Shown here in pieces: positions 32,605-42,348 of a DNA stretch of 64,000 nucleotides (position 1 is the stretch's first letter; the number at the start of each line of letters is the position of its first letter). This stretch comes from Bryobacterales bacterium (GTDB lineage: Bacteria; Acidobacteriota; Terriglobia; Bryobacterales; Bryobacteraceae). The stretch covers positions 1 through 64,000 of the forward strand of contig JAEUQE010000012.1 of the NCBI GenBank assembly GCA_016789785.1, read 5' to 3'. A program made the position numbers and the translations under genes. The notes below the pieces were generated by a model. It made no database searches and had not been told where the DNA came from. It worked only from the letters and a program-made list of their open reading frames with translations.

Positions 32605-33924
32605 TTACCAGCGCGGAAGCACGCGCCGCCATTCGGGATCCACGCGCTTGCGCATTTCCGCTTCGTCGTCGCGCTTGCGGTACGGGAGTTTCTCGTAGCG
32701 CTCGTTGAGGCGCGCAATCTGATCGTAGTCGAGCTCCACGCCGAGACCGCCTTTCTCCGGAATGCGGACCGCGCCATTGTGGAAGGCAATCCGGCCACCT
32801 AGCACGACTTCGTCCTGTTCGGTTTGCCAAGGATAGTGCGTGTCGCAGGCAAAGTGGAGATGCGGGCAGGCGGCAGCGGCATGCGTCATCGCCATCAGGC
32901 TGACGCCGAGGTGATTGTTGGAATGCATGGAGAGGCCCATTCCGAACACACTGCAGAAGTGATCGAGTTGCTGCTGCGCGCGGATGCCGCCCCAGTAGTG
33001 CGGATCGGAGAGCACGATCTGCACGGCATCGAGCTTCCAAGCCTGTGGGATGTGCGCGAACGAAGTGACAGCGACATTGCTGGCAAATGGCGTTTGAATG
33101 CCCTGAGCCATTAGCCGCTTGCGGACTTCGGCCATGCCTTCGAGCGAGGCGCAGGGGTCTTCGAGATAACCACCGTTGGACAGTTCTTCGACGAGGGCTT
33201 CGCCGACCTTGACGCTGGTATCGACACTCCAGGCGCAGTTCGGATCAATGCGCAGCGGCACTGTGGGGCCGAATTCGCGGCGCAGTGCGCGAATCGTTTC
33301 GATTTCGACATCGGGATCCAGCACGCCGCCCTTGAGTTTGATTTCGCGGAAGCCGTATTGCTCGATCATTTGGGCCGCCTGGCGGACCATCGCTTCGGGC
33401 GTGAGCCCTTCGCCGTACTCATCGTCGCGCGCATCATCGCCGAGACCGCCGCCGCCCGCATGCTTATAGAAGAGATAAGCGGAGAACGGGGTTTCATTGC
33501 GGGCGCGTCCACCCAGCAGATCGCAGACCGGCTTGTTCAACGCTTTGCCGATTGCGTCGAGACACGCGATTTCGATTGCGGCAAAGGTGCGCGTGTGGCG
33601 ATCCATGGGATTCTCGCCGGGCACATGCCAGGTTTGAGAGCGATCACCGGTGAGCCCCGCCCGTTCCTGCTCCGCCTGAGCTTCGAAGTCCATCAGCAGG
33701 CTGGTGAGTTGGAAGACGTCGCGGCCAATCAGCTTCTCTCGCGCCGCGCTAAGCAATGCCAGGGGCTGTTCACCGCCGTAGGTCTCGGCGCAGCCTTTGA
33801 TACCTTCATCGGTCTCGATCTCGACGATCGTACGAATCGCGTAGGGCGCGTGCAGGCCGTAGGAACTGCGCAGAGGCGGGTCGGCAATGGCGACGGGATG
33901 CAGATGGAGGGCTGTAATTCTCAT
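32605..33924 (-). CDS. enolase-superfamily sugar-acid dehydratase, glucarate dehydratase-like
   Basis: A 439-residue enzyme of the mandelate racemase/enolase superfamily. The KXK base motif is in EIKLKGGV, metal ligands follow in RIDPNCAW and YLEDPC, and the glucarate-type histidine is in SMHSNNHLGVS. Length and these motifs fit glucarate dehydratase (D-glucarate to 5-keto-4-deoxyglucarate); no other glucarate genes are nearby, so the exact substrate is uncertain. AAAGGTC precedes the ATG. The zinc-ribbon gene follows in the same direction. It is divergent from the BNR-repeat gene at 34032. Confidence 0.85.
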   Translation of the reverse strand: MRITALHLHPVAIADPPLRSSYGLHAPYAIRTIVEIETDEGIKGCAETYGGEQPLALLSAAREKLIGRDVFQLTSLLMDFEAQAEQERAGLTGDRSQTWHVPGENPMDRHTRTFAAIEIACLDAIGKALNKPVCDLLGGRARNETPFSAYLFYKHAGGGGLGDDARDDEYGEGLTPEAMVRQAAQMIEQYGFREIKLKGGVLDPDVEIETIRALRREFGPTVPLRIDPNCAWSVDTSVKVGEALVEELSNGGYLEDPCASLEGMAEVRKRLMAQGIQTPFASNVAVTSFAHIPQAWKLDAVQIVLSDPHYWGGIRAQQQLDHFCSVFGMGLSMHSNNHLGVSLMAMTHAAAACPHLHFACDTHYPWQTEQDEVVLGGRIAFHNGAVRIPEKGGLGVELDYDQIARLNERYEKLPYRKRDDEAEMRKRVDPEWRRVLPRW

Positions 33925-34031
33925 GACCTTTCATGATGTCACGGAAGAGCGCCGCCGGTGGAGTTACCCGCGCCCTGAGAGCGGGTCTGCCAGAAAGAAT
34001 TTCTTAATCCTGCATAATGGGCTGTAGCCCT

Positions 34032-37031
34032 ATGCGATCCATTTTCCTCGCCAGTCTCCTGGTGTCCGCGCTTTCGGCCCAGGCTCCTTTCGATGTCAAA
34101 CTTCTGGACGCGCTCCAATACCGCTACATCGGACCCGCGAACATGGGGGGACGAACCGCGGATGTGGAAGGCGTGCCCGGCAACCCGCGCATTGTTTACG
34201 CCGGTACGGGCGGGGGCGGCCTCTTCAAATCCGTGAATGCAGGGCTCACCTGGTCGCCGTTGTTCGACCGGGCGGGCGCCACCGTCTCCGTGGGCGACCT
34301 CGTGCTCGACCCGCGCAACCCCGAGACCATTTGGCTCGGCACGGGCGAGGCCAACATGCGGAACTCCGTATCGTTCGGCGATGGAGTGTACAAGTCCACC
34401 GATGGCGGGAAAACATGGTCGCATCTTGGTCTGAAAGAGACCGAACACATTGCCCGCGTGCTGGTCTCGCCGCTCGACTCCAACACGGCATGGGTCTGCG
34501 CCATCGGCCATCAGGCCGCGCCCAACGACGAGCGCGGTGTCTTCCTCACCACTGACGGGGGCAAGACCTGGCAGAAGACCCTCTTCGTCGACGACAAACA
34601 CGGCTGCGCCGACCTGGACATCGACCGTCAGAACCCGAATGTCCTGCTGGCCGCGGTGTGGCGCTTTGAGCGCAAGCCCTGGAATCACACCTCGGGCAGC
34701 GAGCAGTCGGGCATATTCCGGTCGACCGATGGCGGGCGTACCTGGAAGAAGTCCACGCGGGGCTTGCCAAAGCTGATGGGCCGTGCGGGGGTAAAGCTGG
34801 CGCCTTCGAACGGCAACATCGCGTATGCCGCGTGCGAGTCGAAAGAGGGAACGTTTTACCGCTCGAACGACGCGGGGGAGAGCTGGACGGAGGTGACGCG
34901 GAACCGCGAGGTGGTGTCGCGCGGCTTTTATTACGCCGATCTCCGGGTGGATCCGAAAGACGAGAACCGCGTGTACGCCATCGCAACGAATCTGCTCGTT
35001 TCGATCGACGGCGGAAAGGCGTGGCGGAACATCGTCGGCAACACCCACATCGATTACCACTCGCTCTGGATCGATCCCGTGGACCCCAACCGCATGTGGC
35101 ACGGGCAGGATGGAGGGGTCTCGGTTTCCTACGATCGCGGCGACACTTGGGAGGCGGTGACGAACCTTCCTCTCGGCCAGTTCTACCAGATCTACGCCGA
35201 CAACGCGCTGCCCTTCTACAACATCACGGGTGGCTTGCAGGATAACGGCACGTGGCGCGGTCCGTCGCGCGTGCGCCAGCCCTCGGGGATTACGAACGCC
35301 GAATGGACGCTGGTGAGTTTCGGTGACGGGTTCTATGCGCTCGGGCACCCCGACAACCCCGACCTGCTACTGACGGAGAGCCAGGGCGGACGGATTCTCA
35401 TCAACGATCTGAAGACAGGGTATCAGAAGTCCATTACGCCGCAGCCGCGCTCGGGCTGGATCAACCAGCTCAAGTACCGCTTCAACTGGAACTCTCCCAT
35501 CGTGGGCTCGCCGCACGGCAAGACCACCGTCTACCTCGGCTCCAATGTGCTGTTCCAGTCGCGCGATTTCGGCTCGAGTTGGGAACCGATCAGCCCGGAT
35601 CTCACCACCAATAACCCGGAGAAGTACAAGCCCGCAGGCGGTCCGGTGTGGCTCGACAATTCGACCGCGGAGAACAACGGGACCATCATCACGATTGGCG
35701 AATCGCCGGTGAAATCCGGGGTGATCTGGGTAGGGACTGACGACGGGAATCTTCAGGTGACGATGGACGGCGGCAAGGCGTGGACCAACGTGGCGGCCAA
35801 CGTCGCCGGCGTGCCGGCCGAGTCTCCTGTTTCGCATGTGGAGCCTTCGCGCACGAATGCCATGACGGCATACGCGAGCTTCGACCGCCATCTGCTGGAC
35901 GACTACCGCCCGCACCTGTTCAAAACCACCGACGGCGGAAAGAGCTGGACGCGTTTGGTGAACGGGCTTCCCGAAAAGGCTTACGTGCAGGTGGTGAAGG
36001 AGGATCCGAAGAATCCCAACCTTTTGTATGCCGGGACCGAGACCGGTTTATTCGCGAGTTGGAACGGCGGGCAGACCTGGCAGCCGCTGCTGCTGAAGAA
36101 CCTCTCCAAGGTGGCCGTGCACGACATTCTCGTTCACCCGCGCGAGAACGATCTCATTCTCGGAACGCACGGCCGCTCGGTGGTGATACTCGACGACGTC
36201 ACGCCGCTGCAACAGATGAGCGCGGAGATCGCCGCCAAGCCCGCCCATCTCTTTGCCGCGCGCCCTGCGCTGCGCCATGCCACTCCGATGCGCGCTTATG
36301 GGCTGGGCGGCAAAGCCTACGCCGCCGCCAATCCGCCCTACGGCGCCTTGCTCACCTACTACCTGAAGGACAAGGCGGAGAACGTCAAGCTCGAGATTCT
36401 GGATGAGAAAGGCGCCATCATCCGCACTCTCCGCGACGCGCCCAAGGAGCAGGGCTTCAACCGGATCAACTGGGATCTGCGCTACGACGGACCCGAGTTG
36501 CGCCGCGCTCCCGACCCGATGGAGGTCACCTTCGGCGGCGGTCCCCGTGGGCCCGAAGTCGTTCCGGGCGCCTATAAGGTGCGGTTGACGGCTGCCGGGC
36601 AGGCGCTGGAGCAGAAGATCGAGGTCAAGCTGGATCCCACGCTGAATAGCCCCCTGAGCGACCTCGTGTTGCAGCGGGACACCGCGTTGAAGCTGCGCGC
36701 GATGGCCAGCGAGTCGAACACGAGGTTGAAGAAGTTCGACGCCGAGATCGCGCGGCTGGCTGCGTTGGAGGAGTACCACCGGCGCACCCTGAGCGAGGCG
36801 GACGCCAAATCCGCGAATGAGAAGGTTGCCGCGGAGCGCAAGACGATCCAGGCGCAGATCGCCAAGTACGGCCAGCTTGCGGGCGCCGGCCGGCTGGATT
36901 CGCCGCCCACGATCGAACAGGAGATCAACGGGTTATACCAACAGATCGCGGGCAATATCGGAGCGCCAACGGCCGCCGAACTCGCCTACCTCGCCGATGT
37001 CGAGGCGCGCTACAAGGAAATCCGTCCGTGA
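34032..37031 (+). CDS. exported BNR/sortilin-like repeat protein
   Basis: A 999-residue protein with a signal peptide (MRSIFLASLLVSALSAQ) and a beta-propeller of Asp-box repeats: STDGGKTW, TTDGGKTW, STDGGRTW, SNDAGESW, SYDRGDTW, TMDGGKAW, TTDGGKSW and WNGGQTW. The C-terminal 250 residues are helical with a heptad-like stretch (AMASESNTRLKKFDAEIARL). This architecture is often labelled glycosyl hydrolase or VPS10-domain protein and is very common in Acidobacteria; catalytic activity is not proven. TGCATAAT at 34011-34018 ends 13 bases before the ATG and no Shine-Dalgarno is seen, which supports this start. Confidence 0.9.
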   Translation: MRSIFLASLLVSALSAQAPFDVKLLDALQYRYIGPANMGGRTADVEGVPGNPRIVYAGTGGGGLFKSVNAGLTWSPLFDRAGATVSVGDLVLDPRNPETIWLGTGEANMRNSVSFGDGVYKSTDGGKTWSHLGLKETEHIARVLVSPLDSNTAWVCAIGHQAAPNDERGVFLTTDGGKTWQKTLFVDDKHGCADLDIDRQNPNVLLAAVWRFERKPWNHTSGSEQSGIFRSTDGGRTWKKSTRGLPKLMGRAGVKLAPSNGNIAYAACESKEGTFYRSNDAGESWTEVTRNREVVSRGFYYADLRVDPKDENRVYAIATNLLVSIDGGKAWRNIVGNTHIDYHSLWIDPVDPNRMWHGQDGGVSVSYDRGDTWEAVTNLPLGQFYQIYADNALPFYNITGGLQDNGTWRGPSRVRQPSGITNAEWTLVSFGDGFYALGHPDNPDLLLTESQGGRILINDLKTGYQKSITPQPRSGWINQLKYRFNWNSPIVGSPHGKTTVYLGSNVLFQSRDFGSSWEPISPDLTTNNPEKYKPAGGPVWLDNSTAENNGTIITIGESPVKSGVIWVGTDDGNLQVTMDGGKAWTNVAANVAGVPAESPVSHVEPSRTNAMTAYASFDRHLLDDYRPHLFKTTDGGKSWTRLVNGLPEKAYVQVVKEDPKNPNLLYAGTETGLFASWNGGQTWQPLLLKNLSKVAVHDILVHPRENDLILGTHGRSVVILDDVTPLQQMSAEIAAKPAHLFAARPALRHATPMRAYGLGGKAYAAANPPYGALLTYYLKDKAENVKLEILDEKGAIIRTLRDAPKEQGFNRINWDLRYDGPELRRAPDPMEVTFGGGPRGPEVVPGAYKVRLTAAGQALEQKIEVKLDPTLNSPLSDLVLQRDTALKLRAMASESNTRLKKFDAEIARLAALEEYHRRTLSEADAKSANEKVAAERKTIQAQIAKYGQLAGAGRLDSPPTIEQEINGLYQQIAGNIGAPTAAELAYLADVEARYKEIRP

Positions 37032-37144
37032 AACTGCTCGTTTCGCCCTATGGATCTGCGCGGGGCGGGCGGTGATCCCCGCCGCGACGGCAGGATACCG
37101 GGCGATTTGTCGCGATATAGTGGTACGCAATTGCAAGGAATGCA

Positions 37145-37173
37145 TTGTGCGCCACAGAAAAATGAGCTAGACT
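37145..37173 (+). promoter_or_regulatory. candidate sigma-70-type promoter of the hybrid kinase gene
   Basis: TTGTGC at 37145-37150 and TAGACT at 37168-37173 with 17 bases between fit a vegetative promoter. A transcript from about 37180 would have a 100-base leader before the chosen ATG. Confidence 0.4.
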
Positions 37174-37284
37174 AATCGCACCGAAGCTCCGAAAAATGCG
37201 GGACGTCGCGCAAACCACCGCATCCGTCCATGGTTCCTGTTGGAGAGACAGCAGCGAGTTAAGTCTGGCTTTTGCAGGTATCAA

Positions 37285-39153
37285 ATGCACGAGAAGAGTT
37301 CCATGCGGCTCCCAACCGGCGAACCCGCCCGGCCTTTCGGGGTCCCAGCGGGGAGTGCGGAGACTGGATGGCTGGGCATACCTGCCATGGAACTCACCGT
37401 AGCGGGACCTGCGCCAGGCAGCAGTTCCGACGGCAGCACTCACGAGCGGGTTTGGCGGCTGCTGGCGGAACGTTCCGCCCCCGGCGGGCTGATGTATATC
37501 GTGATTCTCGCAATCGTCGGGCTGGCGACGCCGATTTCAGAAAGGCATCCGGTCTTATACGGCTTTTCCATGGCGGGAACGGCGGTTTTCGGTCTGCTGC
37601 GCTTTTTCGCCGCGCGCCGGATCAGCCAGGGCGACCGCTCTGAGGTGTGGCGGCTGCGGTTACGATCTGGCCTCTATGGGAATTTTCTCGTCTACGGTGT
37701 TTTTGCGGCGCTCAGTGCGCGATGTTGCCTGACGGATTGGAGTGGCAGTCTCATTGTGGTGGCTGGCGCTGGGCTGGCCGCGGGCGCGATCTCCGCCCTC
37801 GCGCCGGATCCGCGCCTCGCCGTACGCGCGTTGGCGATCCTGGTTTGTCCGACGACAGTAGCCTCGCTTGTAAGGGGCGACGCTCCTGGTTTCGCGATTG
37901 CGGCATTGAGCATGGTGTTTCTTTCGCTCCTTCTGATTCAATTGCGCCTGTGTTCCCGTGACTTTTGGAACGCCGTGCATGTGGAGGAGATGGCAGCGGC
38001 GCGAAAGCAAGCCGAGTCGACGGCCGCGCACAAGACGGAACTGCTGGCAAGCATGAGCCACGAAATCCGCACGCCGATGTATGGGGTTGTGGGCGCGCTC
38101 CAGTTGATCCTGCAGACTCCGCTCGACCGGGAGCAGCAAGACTATGCCCGCATGTGTCTGACATCGGCCGAGAATCTCGTCTCGGTGCTGAATGCGATTC
38201 TCGAATACTCGAAGGGGGAAGCGGGCCGGATCACGGTTGTGAGCGCGCCGCTCGATCTGAGGCAGACCATCGAGACTGCGGTCGCGCCTTTCCGTCTCTG
38301 CGCGCAGCAGAAAGGACTAGGTTTTGAGACGGATATCGCGCTGGTGAAGACATGTTTTCTGGGCGATGCCGCGCGGATCGGGCAAGTGGTGACGAATCTC
38401 GTTTCGAACGCTGTGAAATTCACGAGATACGGCGCCGTAAGGGTGCGGGCGGACATTGAGGGCCAGCCGGGCGAACCCGGCCTCGTGGTGATCCGCGTGA
38501 TTGATACGGGGATCGGCATCGGGACTGAGGCGCGGACGAAGCTATTCAAGCCCTTTGTGCAGGTACATCACGACGAGCCGGATGTGCTAGGGGGCACGGG
38601 GCTTGGCCTGGCCATCTCGCGGCAACTGGCGGAGGCGATGGGTGGGTCGCTGGTGCTGGAGCGGACCGGGGCATGGGGATCGACGTTCCGCTTCCAATTG
38701 GCGCTGGCCGAGACGCCGCGGAAGCCGGAGACCTCGCACGCCAAGCCTCCCAGGCTCCAGGGCAGGGTATTGCTGGCCGAAGACAATCTTCTGAATCAGC
38801 GAATCACGGCGAGACTGTTGGAGAAGGCAGGGGTGGATGTGCAGATCGCCTCCGACGGCGTGCAGGCGGTGGAAGCGTTGCAGGCAGGCGAATATGATCT
38901 GATTCTGATGGACAATCTGATGCCGCGTCTCAACGGAGTGGACGCGACGCGGCAGATTCGCGCGATGGAAAGAGACCGTCGAACGCCGATTGTGGCGGTA
39001 TCGGCCAACGCGCTGGAGGATCAGACGCAGGAACTTCGCATGGCAGGCGCGGACGATTTCCTCCACAAGCCGTTTCATCCGAACGAGCTCTACATGGTGC
39101 TTGAGCGCTATTTGCCAAAGGGCAACGTACGCAGCGCCGCGGCGGGCGCGTGA
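37285..39153 (+). CDS. membrane hybrid sensor histidine kinase
   Basis: About 622 residues. Six or so transmembrane helices (residues 70-215), a coiled linker, HisKA with LLASMSHEIRTPMYGVVGAL, HATPase with NAVKFTRYG, DTGIGIG and GGTGLGLAISRQLAEAMGG, and a C-terminal receiver domain (LLAEDNLLNQR, phospho-acceptor in DLILMDNLMPRLNG, lysine in FLHKPF). No periplasmic sensor domain is visible, so the signal may be within or at the membrane. The start is uncertain: ATG at 37285 has AGGT nearby; 37303 and 37387 are alternatives. The receiver has no DNA-binding output, so a partner phosphotransfer protein elsewhere is expected. Confidence 0.9.
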   Translation: MHEKSSMRLPTGEPARPFGVPAGSAETGWLGIPAMELTVAGPAPGSSSDGSTHERVWRLLAERSAPGGLMYIVILAIVGLATPISERHPVLYGFSMAGTAVFGLLRFFAARRISQGDRSEVWRLRLRSGLYGNFLVYGVFAALSARCCLTDWSGSLIVVAGAGLAAGAISALAPDPRLAVRALAILVCPTTVASLVRGDAPGFAIAALSMVFLSLLLIQLRLCSRDFWNAVHVEEMAAARKQAESTAAHKTELLASMSHEIRTPMYGVVGALQLILQTPLDREQQDYARMCLTSAENLVSVLNAILEYSKGEAGRITVVSAPLDLRQTIETAVAPFRLCAQQKGLGFETDIALVKTCFLGDAARIGQVVTNLVSNAVKFTRYGAVRVRADIEGQPGEPGLVVIRVIDTGIGIGTEARTKLFKPFVQVHHDEPDVLGGTGLGLAISRQLAEAMGGSLVLERTGAWGSTFRFQLALAETPRKPETSHAKPPRLQGRVLLAEDNLLNQRITARLLEKAGVDVQIASDGVQAVEALQAGEYDLILMDNLMPRLNGVDATRQIRAMERDRRTPIVAVSANALEDQTQELRMAGADDFLHKPFHPNELYMVLERYLPKGNVRSAAAGA

Positions 39154-39160
39154 ACCGTCC

Positions 39161-39586
39161 TTACATTGAGCTGAGTTTCTGGCGGAGCTGGAGCGCGGTG
39201 TCCTCGTCGGGAGTGACGATGAGGATTGTGTCATCGCCGGCCACGGTCCCGACGATTTCGGGCCAACTGGCTTGATCGAGAGCCACGGCCAGGGGGCTCG
39301 CGCTGCCGGTACGCGTCTTGAGGACGATCAGATTTTTCGCCACGCGAATCTCGGTGAGAAACTCAGCCACGGCGTCTTCCACGCTGGGTCCCACAGGGGC
39401 GGCCGTGAGTTGGCGGTAACCTTCGGAGGTTTTCGCGAGGTTCAATTCCCGGATATCGCGAGAGAGAGTAACCTGTGTGGTGTCGATCCCGCGCTCCGCC
39501 AGTATGCCGGCGAGTTCCTCCTGCGTGTGCACGTGTTGACGGCGGATGATCTCGAGGATGGCCTGCTGGCGTTCGCGTTTGATCAT
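39161..39586 (-). CDS. argR: arginine repressor
   Basis: A 141-residue protein with an N-terminal winged helix (TQVTLSRDIRELNLAK, residues about 37-52) and the C-terminal oligomerisation and arginine-binding domain containing GTVAGDDTILIVTPDE. Hexameric ArgR represses arginine biosynthesis genes through ARG boxes. Last gene of argF-argH-argR, 12 bases after argH, so it should be under its own control at the ARG boxes upstream of argF (42001-42038). Confidence 0.95.
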   Translation of the reverse strand: MIKRERQQAILEIIRRQHVHTQEELAGILAERGIDTTQVTLSRDIRELNLAKTSEGYRQLTAAPVGPSVEDAVAEFLTEIRVAKNLIVLKTRTGSASPLAVALDQASWPEIVGTVAGDDTILIVTPDEDTALQLRQKLSSM

Positions 39587-39598
39587 GATGGATGTCTT

Positions 39599-40984
39599 CT
39601 AACCGCGCATCCGGCGCAGGCGTGCCTCGGCTTCGTTGAGGGCCGCGGCGACGCGCGCGGGACCTGTTCCACCGGCGATTTCCCGTGTCTTGATGCCTTC
39701 CCTTGGATCGAGCAGCACCGCCATTTCCGCCTGGAATTCCGGGGCGAACGCGGTGAGTTCGGCGGCACTCCAGTCCTTCGCGCCTCGGCCCTGCTTGACG
39801 CTTTCGAGCACGAGGCGTCCCACGATTTTGTGCGCCTGATGAAACGGGACGCCGTTGCGGGCGAGCGCGTCGGCAAGGTCCGTGGCGACGGCCCAACTCT
39901 GCTCGGCGGCCGCCATCGGCACTTCCGGTTTCAGCGTGGCGGTTTGGACGACGGCACACGCCATTTCCAGCGATTGCAGCAACTGCGAAGCAGCGTCGAA
40001 CAGCGGCTCCTTGTCCTCCTGCATGTCGCGGTTGTAAGTCATGGGCAGACCCTTCATGGTGACTAACAATGCCATGTAAGTTCCGAAGACCCGGCCCGCC
40101 TTGCCGCGGATCAATTCGAGTGAGTCGGGATTGCGCTTTTGCGGCATCATGCTCGATCCGCTGGTGACGCCGTCGCCGAGATCCATCCAGCCGAACTCCT
40201 CGCCGGTGTAGAGGATCCAGTCCTCGGCGAGGCGGCTCAAATGGAGCATGATGAGATTGGCCGCATGCTCGAAATCGAGAATGAAATCGCGGTCGCCACT
40301 GACATCCATGCTATTGCGGGTGATGGAATCGAAGCCGAGTTCCCTCGCAATTGCCTCGCGATCCACGGGGAAGCCGCTTCCGGCAAGCGCGCCGGATCCA
40401 AGCGGCATTACGTTGACGCGGCGGCGGGCGTCGCCGAGGCGTTCCCAGTCGCGGGCGAACATCTCGAAATAGGCCAGCAGATAGTGCGGCCAAAGGACCG
40501 GTTGCGCACGGCGGGTGTGCGTGTAGCCGGGAATGATCGCATCGGGATACCGGCGCGCCAGCTTGAGTAACTCGTCGAGTAAGTCACCCAGTAGCCCTCG
40601 CGCCGCATCAATCTGACCGCGGAGCCAGAGGCGCACATCGAGCGAGACCTGGTCGTTACGGCTGCGGCCGGTGTGGATCTTGTCGGCGAGATCGGCGCCG
40701 ACGCGTTCCTTCAACTTGCGGATGACGACGGTGTGCACGTCTTCTTCCGTGGAATTGTCGAAGAACGCGGGATCGGCGGCTTGCTGCCGCATGGTTTCGA
40801 GCGCTTCGACCAGCGCCGCGCATTCGGAGTGCGTCAGAATGCCGATGGTTCGCAGACCACGGGCATGCGCGATGGAACCCATCAGGTCGGCATCAATGAG
40901 CCGTTTGTCATAATGCAGACTGCGCCCGAAGCGGTCGAACACTTCGGAAGGTCCGCCTTCGAATCTTCCACCCCAAAGTTTCAT
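39599..40984 (-). CDS. argH: argininosuccinate lyase
   Basis: A 461-residue enzyme, the normal length. It has the family signature GSSMMPQKRNPDSLE with the catalytic serine loop, HTGRSRNDQVSLD, and the N-terminal MKLWGGRFEGG. It catalyses argininosuccinate to arginine plus fumarate, the last step of arginine synthesis. It follows argF by 28 bases and precedes argR by 12. Confidence 0.97.
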   Translation of the reverse strand: MKLWGGRFEGGPSEVFDRFGRSLHYDKRLIDADLMGSIAHARGLRTIGILTHSECAALVEALETMRQQAADPAFFDNSTEEDVHTVVIRKLKERVGADLADKIHTGRSRNDQVSLDVRLWLRGQIDAARGLLGDLLDELLKLARRYPDAIIPGYTHTRRAQPVLWPHYLLAYFEMFARDWERLGDARRRVNVMPLGSGALAGSGFPVDREAIARELGFDSITRNSMDVSGDRDFILDFEHAANLIMLHLSRLAEDWILYTGEEFGWMDLGDGVTSGSSMMPQKRNPDSLELIRGKAGRVFGTYMALLVTMKGLPMTYNRDMQEDKEPLFDAASQLLQSLEMACAVVQTATLKPEVPMAAAEQSWAVATDLADALARNGVPFHQAHKIVGRLVLESVKQGRGAKDWSAAELTAFAPEFQAEMAVLLDPREGIKTREIAGGTGPARVAAALNEAEARLRRMRG

Positions 40985-41012
40985 TCCGTCTTTGATTGTC
41001 GGTGTTTGCGCC

Positions 41013-41957
41013 TTAGTTGAGCAACATCAACAGGAGCGCCTTCTGCGCGTGCAGCCTGTTCTCGGCCTGGTCGAACACCACCGAGTGCGGCAGTTCCATC
41101 ACTTCGTCGGTGACTTCCTGGCCGCGCTTGGCGGGCAGACAGTGCATGAAGACTGCGTCTTCCCGGGCTGCCGCCATGAGGTTTTCGCATACCTGATGGC
41201 CGGCGAAGGTAGCCTTGCGCTGTTCGGCTTCGGCTTCCTGTCCCATGCTGGCCCAGACATCGGTATACACGGCGTGCGCGCCGCGAACCGCCTCGTAGGG
41301 ATCGGTGCAAACGTGCACCTTCGCGCCGGTCTCCGCCGCGAAAGCGCGTGCCTTGGCAACAATGCCGGCGTCGGGCTCATGGCCCTTGGGCGTGGCAACG
41401 GCGATGTCCGCGCCGAGCCGGCTGGTCTGCAGCATGAGCGAGTGCGCCACGTTGTTGCCGTCGCCAACGAAGGCAAGCTTGACGCCACGGAAGCGGCCGA
41501 ACTTCTCCTTCAACGTGGTCATGTCGGCGAGCGCCTGGCAGGGATGATAGAGGTCACTGAGCGCGTTGATCACGGGGACCGAGGACCAGTGCGCGAGTTC
41601 TTCAATGGTCTGCTGGGTGAAGGTGCGCGCGACGATTCCCTGCGTCCAGCGGTCGAGGTTTCGGGCGACATCCTTCAGAGGCTCGCGATCACCGATAGGC
41701 CCGTTGGAGAGGATGGCGTCGCCGCCGAGCTGCTTGATGGCGAGTTCGAACGTCATGCGCGTGCGCAGAGAGGGCTTCTCAAAAAGCAGAGTGAGATAGC
41801 GGCCCTTGAGGGCCGAGGCATAACGCACAGGGCTGCGCTTCACCTGTGCCGTGAGGTCGAGCAACGCCGTGAGTTCGTGCGTGGTCAGGTCGAAGTCCGA
41901 CCGGAGATCGCCTTGCGCCACCCGCCATTCCGAGATGTCCGTCAACGCAGCCGCCAT
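41013..41957 (-). CDS. argF: ornithine carbamoyltransferase
   Basis: A 314-residue transcarbamylase. Carbamoyl-phosphate loop EKPSLRTRMTFE (Leu where the usual motif has Thr in STRTR), LYHPCQALAD, ornithine-side motif DVWASMGQE and HCLPAKRG near the end. The SLRTR form is found in some true ornithine transferases and also in N-acyl-ornithine transferases, so acylated ornithine as substrate is possible but less likely. GGGAGG lies 8 bases before the ATG at 41957. A hairpin and two ARG boxes lie upstream. Confidence 0.9.
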   Translation of the reverse strand: MAAALTDISEWRVAQGDLRSDFDLTTHELTALLDLTAQVKRSPVRYASALKGRYLTLLFEKPSLRTRMTFELAIKQLGGDAILSNGPIGDREPLKDVARNLDRWTQGIVARTFTQQTIEELAHWSSVPVINALSDLYHPCQALADMTTLKEKFGRFRGVKLAFVGDGNNVAHSLMLQTSRLGADIAVATPKGHEPDAGIVAKARAFAAETGAKVHVCTDPYEAVRGAHAVYTDVWASMGQEAEAEQRKATFAGHQVCENLMAAAREDAVFMHCLPAKRGQEVTDEVMELPHSVVFDQAENRLHAQKALLLMLLN

Positions 41958-41981
41958 CTTCGTGTCCTCCCGAAAGCTAAA

Positions 41982-41999
41982 GGGGACCCTGTGGTCCCC
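41982..41999 (-). promoter_or_regulatory. leader hairpin of argF
   Basis: GGGGACC (41982-41988) pairs with GGTCCCC (41993-41999) across a four-base loop, 25 bases before the argF start and just downstream of the ARG boxes. It would fold in the mRNA leader and could affect stability or translation. Confidence 0.5.
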
Positions 42000-42000
42000 G

Positions 42001-42038
42001 TGTGAATTTTTATTCACTACCATGAATAATTACACATT
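42001..42038 (-). promoter_or_regulatory. tandem ARG boxes, ArgR operator of argF-argH-argR
   Basis: TGTGAATTTTTATTCACT (42001-42018) matches the 18-base ARG box consensus WNTGAATWWWWATTCANW at every position. CATGAATAATTACACATT (42021-42038) is a weaker second box. The boxes are 2 bases apart, centre to centre 20, close to known ArgR operators. They lie 44 bases upstream of argF and overlap the -10 box, so arginine-bound ArgR should block transcription. Confidence 0.9.
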
Positions 42039-42054
42039 CTGGGTTGGATTGCAA
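42027..42054 (-). promoter_or_regulatory. candidate promoter of argF-argH-argR
   Basis: On the minus strand, TTGCAA (42049-42054) and TAATTA (42027-42032) with a 16-base spacer form a sigma-70-like promoter whose -10 lies inside the second ARG box. Confidence 0.6.
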
Positions 42055-42348
42055 GAGTGTTGTGCAGTGGGCTGGGGTTGAGCGGCGGCTGGCGAAACGG
42101 CCCGGCGTGGCCCGAAGGCTGACCCGCGACACTGCCGCCAAGCGGGGCGGGCGGGTGGTGTGCGCGTTGCCGGGTCGCCGGTGCAAGTCTGCGGACGGCG
42201 CCGGGAGCGCCGGAACTTGCCGCGATGTGCCGCCAAGCGGCGGAACTTGTTCTCTTGCGCGAGTTGGAGGATGCGGTGGTCCGCGTGATGCACCGCGACG
42301 AGACAATCGGCCGCGCCGTTTCCTCCGCGACCGCGTCTAACATGAGGT
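42055..42348. other. gene-free stretch between argF and the PQQ-propeller gene
   Basis: No gene with a start is supported. CCGCCAAGCGG occurs twice (42135-42145, 42230-42240). A plus-strand frame at about 42200-42340 (reading LVLLRELEDAVVRVMHRDE) has coding-like composition and could be a gene remnant, but it has no upstream part. Confidence 0.4.

Noticed and set aside
33939..35348. 469-codon open frame on the minus strand
   Set aside because: Antisense shadow of the BNR-repeat gene, whose Asp-box repeats are unmistakable.
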